This document shows, piece by piece, positions 36,724 through 44,744 of a DNA stretch of 64,000 nucleotides (its first letter is position 1; each line of letters opens with the position of its first letter). Source of the stretch: Chryseobacterium sp. MA9 (GTDB taxonomy: Bacteria; Bacteroidota; Bacteroidia; Flavobacteriales; Weeksellaceae); contig NZ_CP075170.1 in assembly GCF_024399315.1 (NCBI RefSeq), positions 62,001-126,000 on the forward strand, read 5' to 3'. Below the pieces are notes generated by a model that saw nothing but the letters and a program-made list of their open reading frames with translations, was not told the DNA's origin and did no database searches. Made by a program: the position numbers and the translations under genes.

Positions 36724-38631
36724 TTAAATTCTTTCGTTTTTGATTTCTTCTACAATTTCAGGATTTAAAAGTGTGCTGATATCTCCAAAATTACTGAAGT
36801 CACCCTCTGCAATTTTTCTCAGTATTCTACGCATAATTTTTCCTGAACGTGTTTTCGGAAGTCCGGAAACAAACTGTATTTTGTCCAGTTTCGCAATCGG
36901 CCCGATCTGATCTGAAATCAACTGATTAATCTCTTTTTTCAGGTTTTCCTTATCACGTCCTTCTCCGGATTCTTTAAGCATTACATAACCGTATAGTGCA
37001 TTTCCTTTGATATCATGCGGATAGCCTACAATAGCGGATTCCGCAACGGCCGGGTGTTGGTTGATGCTGTCTTCAATAGGAGCGGTTCCAAGATTGTGTC
37101 CGGAAACGATGATCACATCATCTACACGTCCCGTAATTCTGTAATAACCCACTTCATCTCTTAATGCGCCATCTCCGGTGAAATATTTCCCGGGAAAAGC
37201 CGTAAAATACGTTTCTTTATATCGTTGATGGTCACCCCAGATGGTTCTCGCGATTCCAGGCCATGGGAAACGGATACAAAGATTTCCGGTCACCTGATTT
37301 CCGGTAATTTCATTTCGTTTATCGTCCATCAAAACAGGCTGCACACCTGGCAGTGGAAGAGTGGCATAAGTAGGTTTCGTTGGGGTAACAAAAGGAAGCG
37401 GTGAAATCATGATTCCTCCTGTTTCAGTTTGCCACCACGTATCAACGATCGGACATTTTTTCTTTCCAACATGATCATTGAACCAATGCCATGCCTCATC
37501 GTTGATAGGTTCACCCACAGAACCAATTACTTTCAGGGAACTTAGGTCATGTTTATCTACCCATTCTGCACTTTCTTTTGCTAGAGAACGGATAGCTGTA
37601 GGAGCGGTATAAAACTGAGTGATCTTATGTTTTTCAATCACTTCCCAGAAGCGGTCCGGTTCAGGATAGGTAGGAATGCCTTCAAAAATTACGGTTGTAG
37701 CACCATTTAATAAAGGTCCGTAAAGAATATAAGAATGTCCTGTAATCCATCCGATGTCTGCAGTACACCAATAAATATCATTTTCTTTATAGTTAAATAC
37801 ATTTTTGAAAGTGTAAGCGGTATATACCATATAGCCGGCGCAGGTATGCAGCATTCCTTTGGGCTTTCCTGTAGATCCGGAAGTATATAAAATGAAAAGC
37901 GGATCTTCAGAATCCATAATCACCGTTACGAAATCAGGAGAAGCTTTTTCATATAAATCGGCCATCCAGTGGTCTCTTCCTTCTTTCATTTTAATTTCGT
38001 TGTGGGTTCTCTTGACTACAAGAACGTTTTCAACCGTTGGTGTTTTTTCCAAAGCATCATCAACAATACTTTTCAGGTCAAGAACTTTATTTCCTCTGTA
38101 GCTTCCATCCGATGTGATCACCATTTTTGCTTCACAATCATTTACCCTTGATGCAACTGCAGAAGCAGAGAATCCTGCAAAAATAACGGAGTGCACTGCC
38201 CCAAGCTTTGCACAGGCAAGCATTGTAATAGCCAATTCAGGGATCATAGGGAGATAAATACACACCCTGTCTCCCTTTTTAATACCCATATCATGTAAAA
38301 CATTAGCCGTTTTATTCACACGGGTATACAATTCCTGGTAGGAAATATGCTGTGCTTCTTCCTTTGGATCATTGGGTTCCCAGATGATGGCCGTTTTATC
38401 TCCTCTTACGGCAAGATGTCTGTCAATACAGTTTTTGGTAATATTCAGTTTCGCGTTTTTGAACCAGGTAATTTTAGCTTCATTCATATCGTACTTAACA
38501 ACCTTGCTCCATCTTTGGTACCACACGAAATTTTGATCTGCTACCTTATCCCAGAATTTTTTAGGATTTTTGATAGACTTTTTATAATCTTCAAAATACT
38601 GTGGTAAATCTTCTATTAAGTAATTTCTCAT
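36724..38631 (-). CDS. acs: Acetyl-CoA synthetase
   Basis: A 635-residue AMP-forming acetate-CoA ligase that activates acetate through acetyl-AMP. The P-loop-like motif YTSGSTGKPKGMLHT (about 252-266), the WWQTETGG core (about 403-410) and the C-terminal LPKTRSGKIMRR with the conserved catalytic and acetylatable lysine are intact. The N-terminal ACAS domain is present. It lies 60 bp after prpE and is the last gene of an acetate/propionate block that also holds a symporter-kinase and a response regulator. Confidence 0.95.
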   Translation of the reverse strand: MRNYLIEDLPQYFEDYKKSIKNPKKFWDKVADQNFVWYQRWSKVVKYDMNEAKITWFKNAKLNITKNCIDRHLAVRGDKTAIIWEPNDPKEEAQHISYQELYTRVNKTANVLHDMGIKKGDRVCIYLPMIPELAITMLACAKLGAVHSVIFAGFSASAVASRVNDCEAKMVITSDGSYRGNKVLDLKSIVDDALEKTPTVENVLVVKRTHNEIKMKEGRDHWMADLYEKASPDFVTVIMDSEDPLFILYTSGSTGKPKGMLHTCAGYMVYTAYTFKNVFNYKENDIYWCTADIGWITGHSYILYGPLLNGATTVIFEGIPTYPEPDRFWEVIEKHKITQFYTAPTAIRSLAKESAEWVDKHDLSSLKVIGSVGEPINDEAWHWFNDHVGKKKCPIVDTWWQTETGGIMISPLPFVTPTKPTYATLPLPGVQPVLMDDKRNEITGNQVTGNLCIRFPWPGIARTIWGDHQRYKETYFTAFPGKYFTGDGALRDEVGYYRITGRVDDVIIVSGHNLGTAPIEDSINQHPAVAESAIVGYPHDIKGNALYGYVMLKESGEGRDKENLKKEINQLISDQIGPIAKLDKIQFVSGLPKTRSGKIMRRILRKIAEGDFSNFGDISTLLNPEIVEEIKNERI

Positions 38632-38691
38632 ATCCCTTTCGTTTTTTGAAATTTGAATTTATTTTATTTAAATTTATGTTTAATTTCCGGC

Positions 38692-40578
38692 TTAAGCCCT
38701 GTATTCCTTGATTTTTTCCTGAATTTCATCAATGATTTTCTCATCGTCAATCGTTGAAGGAATCTGGAAATCCTTTCCGTCAAGTAAAGTTCGGATCAGT
38801 TTTCTTAAAATCTTTCCGGAGCGTGTTTTAGGTAATCGTTTGACAACCATAGCGTTTTTCAGAAAAGCTACCGCTCCGATTTTGTTGCGGACCATCTGGA
38901 TAATATCTTTTTCAATGTCTTCTTTAGAAATAGCAGAGCCGTTTTTCAAAACAACAGCAGCAAAAGGTACCTGTCCTTTTAAATCATCATCAATACCTAC
39001 CACAGCACATTCTGCGACATCCGGATGTGAAGAAACAATTTCCTCCATTTCAGAAGTGGAAAGTCTATGCCCCGCAACGTTGATTACATCATCCACTCTT
39101 CCTGTGATGAAAATATAGCCGTCCTCATCCTGAATAGCACCGTCTCCTGAAAAATAGTAACCTTTGTATTGAGAGAGGTAACTGTTTTCAAAACGTTCAT
39201 AATCTTTCCATATTCCAAGCATAGCACCGGGCGGGAGAGGAAGTTTGATCACCAGATAACCTTCGTGATGAGGATCGAGTTCCAGTCCGTTTTCATCAAA
39301 AATTTTAATGTCATATCCCGGAACAGGTTTTCCTGCTGAAGCTCTTTTGATCTGATAATTTTCATCATAAGTCAGCAATCCAAGCATAGGCCATCCGGAT
39401 TCTGTCTGCCACCAGTGGTCTATGGCCGGAACTCTGATGTGTTCTGCAAACCAGTCCAGAGTAGCAACATCACATCTTTCACCAGCCAGAAACTGCTTAT
39501 TGAAATGGGTTAAATCATATTTTTTTACCAGTTCTCCATTTGGGTCTTCTTTTTTAATTGCTCTGATAGCAGTAGGTGCAGTAAACATTACTGAAACCTT
39601 ATATTCTGAAATTATTCTCCAAAATGTACCTGCATCAGGAGTCATGATAGGCTTTCCTTCAAAAATAATAGTTGTATTTCTGTTGATTAATGGTCCATAA
39701 ACCGAAAAGCTATGGCCAACTGCCCATCCGAAATCTGAGGCAGCCCAATAAGTTTCTCCCGGTTCCACTCCGTAGACATACGTCATGGAAAATTTTAAAG
39801 CAGTTGCGTAACCTCCGGTATCACGAACAATACCTTTGGGTTTGCCTGTAGTTCCCGAAGTGTAAAGTAAATAAAGCGGGTGGACAGATTCCACAGAAAT
39901 GCAGTCTGCTGGAGCTGATTTTTCAACCAGCTCTTCATAATCAATCAGTCCGTCAAACATTTCATCCTGATTATCTACTAATTTTCTGTTGTACACAACA
40001 ATGTGGTCTACTTTATCCTGTGCCAGTTCAATCGCTTTTTCTACTAACGGCAGATAGGGAATTCTTTTGGCAATTTCCACACCGGCTGTAGCAGTAATTA
40101 AAACTTTAGGTTTACAGTCATCAATTCTTACCACAAGTTCATGTGGAGCAAAGCCTCCAAAGACCACATTATGAATAACCCCGATTCTCGCACATGCAAG
40201 CATAGCAAAAAGAGTCTGAGGAATCATTGGCATATAGATAACTGCTGTGTCTCCTTTTTTTAAACCTAAAGAAGCCAGTCCTCCAGCGAATTTTGAAATT
40301 TCCTCTTTCGCCTGATTGAAAGTATAGGTTTTCTTCTGATTGGTTACAGGCGAATCATAAATGACTGCAATCTGATCTCCGAATCCGCCTTCAATGTGCT
40401 TGTCAATACATAAGTAACACATATTGAGCTTTCCATCAGAAAACCATTGTGGGTAGTTATTTTCGTCATTAGAGAGAATCTGAGTAGGAAAATCAAACCA
40501 CTTTATTTGTCCGGCCTGTTCCTTCCAGAAATCTTCTTTGTTTTCTATGCTTTGCTTAAATAAAATATCGGTATTCAT
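38692..40578 (-). CDS. prpE: Propionyl-CoA synthetase-like acyl-CoA ligase
   Basis: A 628-residue AMP-forming ligase related to Acs but closer to PrpE. The segment FGGFAPHELVVRIDDCKPK, with a typical PrpE HELVxRIDD motif, and the WWQTESGWP core differ from the acs neighbour's GFSASAVASRVND and WWQTETGG. The ATP motif YTSGTTGKPKGIVRD and the terminal LPKTRSGKILRK lysine motif are intact. It should activate propionate, perhaps also acetate or acrylate. It precedes acs by 60 bp and follows the response regulator after a palindromic repeat. Confidence 0.88.
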   Translation of the reverse strand: MNTDILFKQSIENKEDFWKEQAGQIKWFDFPTQILSNDENNYPQWFSDGKLNMCYLCIDKHIEGGFGDQIAVIYDSPVTNQKKTYTFNQAKEEISKFAGGLASLGLKKGDTAVIYMPMIPQTLFAMLACARIGVIHNVVFGGFAPHELVVRIDDCKPKVLITATAGVEIAKRIPYLPLVEKAIELAQDKVDHIVVYNRKLVDNQDEMFDGLIDYEELVEKSAPADCISVESVHPLYLLYTSGTTGKPKGIVRDTGGYATALKFSMTYVYGVEPGETYWAASDFGWAVGHSFSVYGPLINRNTTIIFEGKPIMTPDAGTFWRIISEYKVSVMFTAPTAIRAIKKEDPNGELVKKYDLTHFNKQFLAGERCDVATLDWFAEHIRVPAIDHWWQTESGWPMLGLLTYDENYQIKRASAGKPVPGYDIKIFDENGLELDPHHEGYLVIKLPLPPGAMLGIWKDYERFENSYLSQYKGYYFSGDGAIQDEDGYIFITGRVDDVINVAGHRLSTSEMEEIVSSHPDVAECAVVGIDDDLKGQVPFAAVVLKNGSAISKEDIEKDIIQMVRNKIGAVAFLKNAMVVKRLPKTRSGKILRKLIRTLLDGKDFQIPSTIDDEKIIDEIQEKIKEYRA

Positions 40579-40605
40579 GTCAATAGTCTTGTGTTTGATT
40601 TTTTT

Positions 40606-40639
40606 ACCCTTGTCAAGATTTTAAACTTTGACAAGGATA
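40606..40639. repeat. REP-like palindrome, copy 1
   Basis: The arms CCTTGTCAA and TTGACAAGG flank a short AT loop, with outer ACC and ATA flanks. It is 34 bases long and matches copy 2 at 54055-54088 at 28 of 34 positions. It sits between prpE and the response regulator gene. Confidence 0.75.
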
Positions 40640-40689
40640 ATTGCAAGCCAAAGGCGAAGCAAATCTCTTAATGATCTTAATTCTACATG

Positions 40690-41049
40690 TTAAAACATTT
40701 CCTCAATCTGCTGCATCAGTTTTTTAATCGAATAGGGCTTAGTTACGTAAGCATCAGCGCCCATTTCCAATCCCTTTTCAATATCTCTGGGATTGTTTTT
40801 GGCACTCAGAAAGATAACTTTGGTGTCTTTTAGTTTTTCATCCTGCTTAATAAGGTCTAAAGTGCTGTATCCATCAAGATTAGGCATCATAATGTCAAGA
40901 AGGATCACATCGGGAACCATTGTTTTAAGAAATTCAAGGACTTCTGTTCCGTCACGGGCAATATAGACATCGTATCCGTTTTTCTTAAAGCTGTATTCTA
41001 ACGACATTAATATTTTGTGTTCGTCATCCGCAATGATTATCTTTTTCAT
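40690..41049 (-). CDS. Single-domain response regulator
   Basis: A 119-residue receiver domain with no output domain. The acidic pocket D8/D9 (IIIADDEHK), the phospho-acceptor D52 in LLDIMMPNLDG, the switch serine in IFLSAKNN and the conserved lysine in YVTKPYS are all present. It follows the sensor kinase gene by 9 bp and is clearly its partner. Lacking a DNA-binding domain, it cannot act like LuxR-type CrbR. It may pass phosphate onward, bind a protein target or regulate kinase activity. Confidence 0.92.
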   Translation of the reverse strand: MKKIIIADDEHKILMSLEYSFKKNGYDVYIARDGTEVLEFLKTMVPDVILLDIMMPNLDGYSTLDLIKQDEKLKDTKVIFLSAKNNPRDIEKGLEMGADAYVTKPYSIKKLMQQIEEMF

Positions 41050-41058
41050 AAGAAGGTT

Positions 41059-43764
41059 TTAATGGTGTTCAACTTCATTTGTAATCTCTTTTTTAGTTTT
41101 TTCGGGAATGCTTATGGTGAAAGTTACACCCAGTCCGCTGTTTTCTGCTTTTATACTTCCTCCGTGTGCCTGTACAATTTTTTTGGAAATGGCCAGTCCC
41201 AGTCCGCTTCCTGTAGGTTTTAAAATGTTTTGGTTTTTTGACTGATAAAACTTGTCAAAAATCATTTCCAGATCCTCTTCCGGAATGTGTTTCCCAGTGT
41301 TGAAAATGGTAATGGTCAACTGTTGATCTTTTTCAAATAATTTGGTCTGGATTGTTCCTTGTTCTTCTGTGAATTTTAAGGCATTTCCCCAAATATTCTG
41401 AAACAGCTGAATCATTCTCGCTTCATCATATTCAAATATAAACTGATTCAGAAGATTAACTTCACTTAAATGAATATTTTTCTGCTGTATCAGGTGAAGA
41501 AGCGGATTTAATGCTTTTTTATAAGTTTCAATAATATTATTTTCCTGAATATGTAAAGAAATTTCACCGTGCTGGAGTTTGTCCAGATAAAGAATATCGT
41601 TGATGATTTCGCTCAATCTGTCGGATTCTGTGATGATATTGTTTAAAAATTCCTGTTTGATGTCAAAAGGAATATCGTCGTCGTCAGCTAAAATTTCTCC
41701 GGCAGAGCGGATAGCGGTGATCGGAGTTCTCAGTTCGTGGGCAACAGAGTCAAGGAAGTCGTCTTTTTGGCGATCTTTAACAATCAGACTTTCGTTGGCG
41801 GTTCTCAGGTCATCAGAAAGTTTCTGCAGTTCCACAGATTGTTCGGTAAGTTTTTTATTTAAGCTGATGTTTTCTTTTGATTCTTCAAGGATGTTTAAAA
41901 CTTCTTTTAAAGATATTTTATCTTCTTTGGTTACCCCTTCGATCAGTATTTTTGCTGAAGCTGTCCCAATTCTTCCTGCTAAAAGGTTTTCCGAGAATTT
42001 GATAAATCTTGAGTCTGCTGTTTCCGTTTTGGAATCGATGTTATATTTTAAATTAAAAATTCGGAGTGCTTGCTCTGTCTTATTTCTGCCTAAAAAACGT
42101 TCAAGAATATTCTGAATATCGGAAATATAAGCTGTTCCGCGCCAGATAAAAGCATTTTCATGATTCTGAATGTATTTGTCAATATCTACATACAGCTCAG
42201 CAAAGTTTCTTTCACGGTAATTCCCTTTAGAGCTTACGGAAACAATGGCAAACAGGCTTGTATTTATTAGCATCGACCAGAAAAAGATCTGCGGAATTCT
42301 TCCCAAATAAGGAATGGTGAAAAAGCCGAAAGCGTCATACATTTCCCTGATTATTCCTTTAAACTCTTGGTTGTACGAAAAATAATACTGTGGAATGATC
42401 AGTCCGAAATAACAGATCACTAATCCCGCTAAAAGTCCTGTGACGGCGCCTTTATAACTTCCTCTTCTCCAGAATAAAGCTCCGAAGAATGCAGGTGCCA
42501 GTTGAGCAATGACAACAAATGAGATCAATCCTACAGAGTCCAGTGAGGTTTTCAGGATGAAATATTTATAGAAGGCAAAAGCCATGATAATCAGAGCGAA
42601 AATGCTGAATTTTCTGATATTGGTAATACTTCTTGTATTTTTCTCTTCATTTTCAGATTTTAATTTTCCAAGCAACCCATATGGAATGATGAGGTTATTG
42701 GAAAGCATGATGGAGAGGGTAATGGCAGAAATAATGATCATGGAAATACATGAGCTCAGTCCACCAAGAAAAACAAGCACTGTGATTAAGGTATTATTAA
42801 AATGCTGCGGAATAAGAATAGAGTAGAACTCAGGATTTACTTTCTGTCCGTCAAAAATCAATCTTCCTCCCCAGGCAATCGGGAAAATAAAAACAGTAAA
42901 GATCAACAGGTAAAGCGGGAAAAACCAGATGGCTGTTCTGATGTGTTTCTCCTGTCTGTTCTCAATAATCGCGGTGTGAAACTGCCTCGGTAAAATGCAG
43001 ATCGCCGTAGCAGAAATCATGCAGAGAATCATCCAGTTCATAGCACCTTCAATCCCGTTGAATGTATTTTTTTCTTTAAAATCTTCGAATTTGCTTGCCT
43101 TCTCATAAATATCTGAAAATCCATCGAAGGCGTAATAAATCACGAAAAGTCCGAGAATAATAATAAAGAATAACTTTAAAAAACTTTCCAGAGCAATCGC
43201 TGAGATAATTCCCAGACGTTTTTCCGAAGCATCCACATATCGGGTTCCATAATAAGAGGAAAATAAGGCAATTAAAACCACCACAAAGGTCGCATTATCG
43301 GTCAGAATATCTTTCGACATTGGAGTTTCAGTTACCAGATGGAAGGTTTCAGAAATAGCTTTGATCTGCAGTCCGATATAAGGAACGATTGCAAGAAGAC
43401 AAACCACCGTGATAATGGCACTCAGACTTCTGCTGTTACCGTATCTTAATGAAATGAAATCAGCAAGACTGCTTATTTTATTAACCCTTGAAATTCTCAC
43501 AATCCGGGTGTTGATATAAATCCATGCCGGAATAATCATAATGGGGCCAATGTAAATTGGCAGGTAATTTAATCCGCTTGTTGCAGCAACGCCAATGCTT
43601 CCATAATAGGTCCATGCAGTACAATATACTGCAAGAGACAACGCATAGATGTAGGGATTGTTGATCCATATCTTACTTCTTTTCTTTTCCGCCAGATGAG
43701 CAACTAAGAATAGAAGAGCCAGATAAAACAGAACCACAAAAAATAAGGCAAAACTACTCATCAT
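41059..43764 (-). CDS. Sodium/solute-symporter-fused sensor histidine kinase (CbrA/CrbS-like)
   Basis: A 901-residue fusion. Residues 1 to about 520 form a 13-helix sodium:solute symporter (SSS) domain like ActP/PutP. This is followed by a short linker with a STAC-like or coiled-coil segment, then a HisKA domain with phospho-acceptor H676 in DSVAHELRTP, and a HATPase domain with N-box NIWGNALKF and G-box TGSGLGLAIS. This architecture is that of CbrA and of the acetate-switch sensor CrbS. With acs and prpE beside it, it probably senses acetate or propionate transport. Its start overlaps the preceding small gene by 11 bp. Confidence 0.92.
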   Translation of the reverse strand: MMSSFALFFVVLFYLALLFLVAHLAEKKRSKIWINNPYIYALSLAVYCTAWTYYGSIGVAATSGLNYLPIYIGPIMIIPAWIYINTRIVRISRVNKISSLADFISLRYGNSRSLSAIITVVCLLAIVPYIGLQIKAISETFHLVTETPMSKDILTDNATFVVVLIALFSSYYGTRYVDASEKRLGIISAIALESFLKLFFIIILGLFVIYYAFDGFSDIYEKASKFEDFKEKNTFNGIEGAMNWMILCMISATAICILPRQFHTAIIENRQEKHIRTAIWFFPLYLLIFTVFIFPIAWGGRLIFDGQKVNPEFYSILIPQHFNNTLITVLVFLGGLSSCISMIIISAITLSIMLSNNLIIPYGLLGKLKSENEEKNTRSITNIRKFSIFALIIMAFAFYKYFILKTSLDSVGLISFVVIAQLAPAFFGALFWRRGSYKGAVTGLLAGLVICYFGLIIPQYYFSYNQEFKGIIREMYDAFGFFTIPYLGRIPQIFFWSMLINTSLFAIVSVSSKGNYRERNFAELYVDIDKYIQNHENAFIWRGTAYISDIQNILERFLGRNKTEQALRIFNLKYNIDSKTETADSRFIKFSENLLAGRIGTASAKILIEGVTKEDKISLKEVLNILEESKENISLNKKLTEQSVELQKLSDDLRTANESLIVKDRQKDDFLDSVAHELRTPITAIRSAGEILADDDDIPFDIKQEFLNNIITESDRLSEIINDILYLDKLQHGEISLHIQENNIIETYKKALNPLLHLIQQKNIHLSEVNLLNQFIFEYDEARMIQLFQNIWGNALKFTEEQGTIQTKLFEKDQQLTITIFNTGKHIPEEDLEMIFDKFYQSKNQNILKPTGSGLGLAISKKIVQAHGGSIKAENSGLGVTFTISIPEKTKKEITNEVEHH

Positions 43765-43948
43765 ACCTTTTTACAATTACAAAAGAAATGATAATGGAAA
43801 TCATCCATATCACGAACAGGTAAATCAGGATCATAGGATAGCCCAGAACTTCTTTCTCATTGTTGAACAGAAGAGAAATAGGGATGCTGAAAGCGATCAT
43901 CATTCCGAAGCTCAGAATAATCAGTTTTTGTTCATGTCTCTTTTTCAT
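43754..43948 (-). CDS. Two-helix small membrane protein upstream of the symporter-kinase
   Basis: A 64-residue protein with two membrane helices (about 9-28 and 38-58) and a charged N-terminus. It overlaps the symporter-kinase start by 11 bp, so translation is coupled. The arrangement resembles YjcH (DUF485) next to the acetate permease ActP in other bacteria, but no DUF485 sequence signature is evident. It could be an accessory of the symporter domain. It starts 2 bp from the GNAT gene upstream. Confidence 0.75.
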   Translation of the reverse strand: MKKRHEQKLIILSFGMMIAFSIPISLLFNNEKEVLGYPMILIYLFVIWMISIIISFVIVKRYDE

Positions 43949-43950
43949 AA

Positions 43951-44409
43951 TTATCTTAGTTCTTTACTGAAGCATATAGCTTCTTCACGTCCAGTGTAAA
44001 TTCCATAATTTTCAATGACCTTATATCCTTTTTTCAGATAAAACTTTACAGCATTCTCATTTTTTTTACGGGTTTCCAGGTAAATGTATTTGTAGTCAAA
44101 TTGTTTTGCCGCTATTTCTAATGCTGAGAGAATCTTTCCGCCTAGTCCCATATTTTTCTTTAGAGAAAACATGCGTTTAACTTCACATATCTCCGGTGAG
44201 ATAGGGCGAAAACCTCCGCAGGCAATAGCTTTTTCATCACTTACAGCAATTATAAACAAAGCTTTCTCCTGAGTAAAGTCGTCAAGGTTTGCGCTTTTGC
44301 TTCCACTCTCACCAGAGATTGTAATAAGAGAAGTATTTAATCTATGGATTAGATCAATAGCTCTTTTATCTTCAGAGGGGTGAGGAATTGCTTTAATTGT
44401 GATGTTCAT
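43951..44409 (-). CDS. GNAT-family N-acetyltransferase
   Basis: A 152-residue GNAT enzyme. The acetyl-CoA-binding motif appears as SLKKNMGLGGKILSALE (about 85-101, a Q/RxxGxG/A variant), and the C-terminal half has YLETRKKNENAVKFYLKKGYKVIENYG, typical of the family. The start MNITIKAI at 44409 is chosen because the 14 extra upstream residues of the longer frame come from a region with a terminator hairpin. It is 2 bp from the small membrane protein. The substrate is unknown; a role in modifying an Acs-type protein lysine is possible but unproven. Confidence 0.82.
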   Translation of the reverse strand: MNITIKAIPHPSEDKRAIDLIHRLNTSLITISGESGSKSANLDDFTQEKALFIIAVSDEKAIACGGFRPISPEICEVKRMFSLKKNMGLGGKILSALEIAAKQFDYKYIYLETRKKNENAVKFYLKKGYKVIENYGIYTGREEAICFSKELR

Positions 44410-44424
44410 TTTTTTTATAATTGA

Positions 44425-44463
44425 TAAAAGATAATTGATGAATGACTGCATTCATCAATTATC
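44425..44463 (-). terminator. Long AT-rich hairpin terminator
   Basis: A perfect 15-bp stem (44430-44444 with 44449-44463) with a four-base loop; on the minus strand it is followed by TTTTATC. It separates the DUF6814-like gene from the GNAT gene. Confidence 0.75.
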
Positions 44464-44473
44464 CATATTGCTT

Positions 44474-44701
44474 TTAAATTTTATCGTCAGAATATTCTCC
44501 TTTTAAGGCATAGTAACCGAAAATGGCCATCCCGCCTGAGATAATCGGCATCAGTACAAAAAGAATAATGATACCAAAAACCAGATCTTCCTGTTTTCCG
44601 GATGTTATTTTCGGGATTCCCAATACTGTAATTCCGAAATAACCTACAATTACCGCGATTGCAATCCAGACAATGCCTAATATTTTTTTTAGTCCGTTCA
44701 T
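44474..44701 (-). CDS. Small two-helix membrane protein (DUF6814-like)
   Basis: A 75-residue protein with two membrane helices (about 6-28 and 42-66) and an acidic tail YSDDKI. From memory it resembles DUF6814 proteins found next to MHS-type transporters in Flavobacteriia; a profile search was not possible here. It lies 43 bp after the MFS transporter on the same strand and probably serves as its small partner. A long hairpin follows it. Confidence 0.7.
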   Translation of the reverse strand: MNGLKKILGIVWIAIAVIVGYFGITVLGIPKITSGKQEDLVFGIIILFVLMPIISGGMAIFGYYALKGEYSDDKI

Positions 44702-44744
44702 TTTAGTAGTTTTAAAATTAATAAAAATTTGAGTGATTCAGTAC

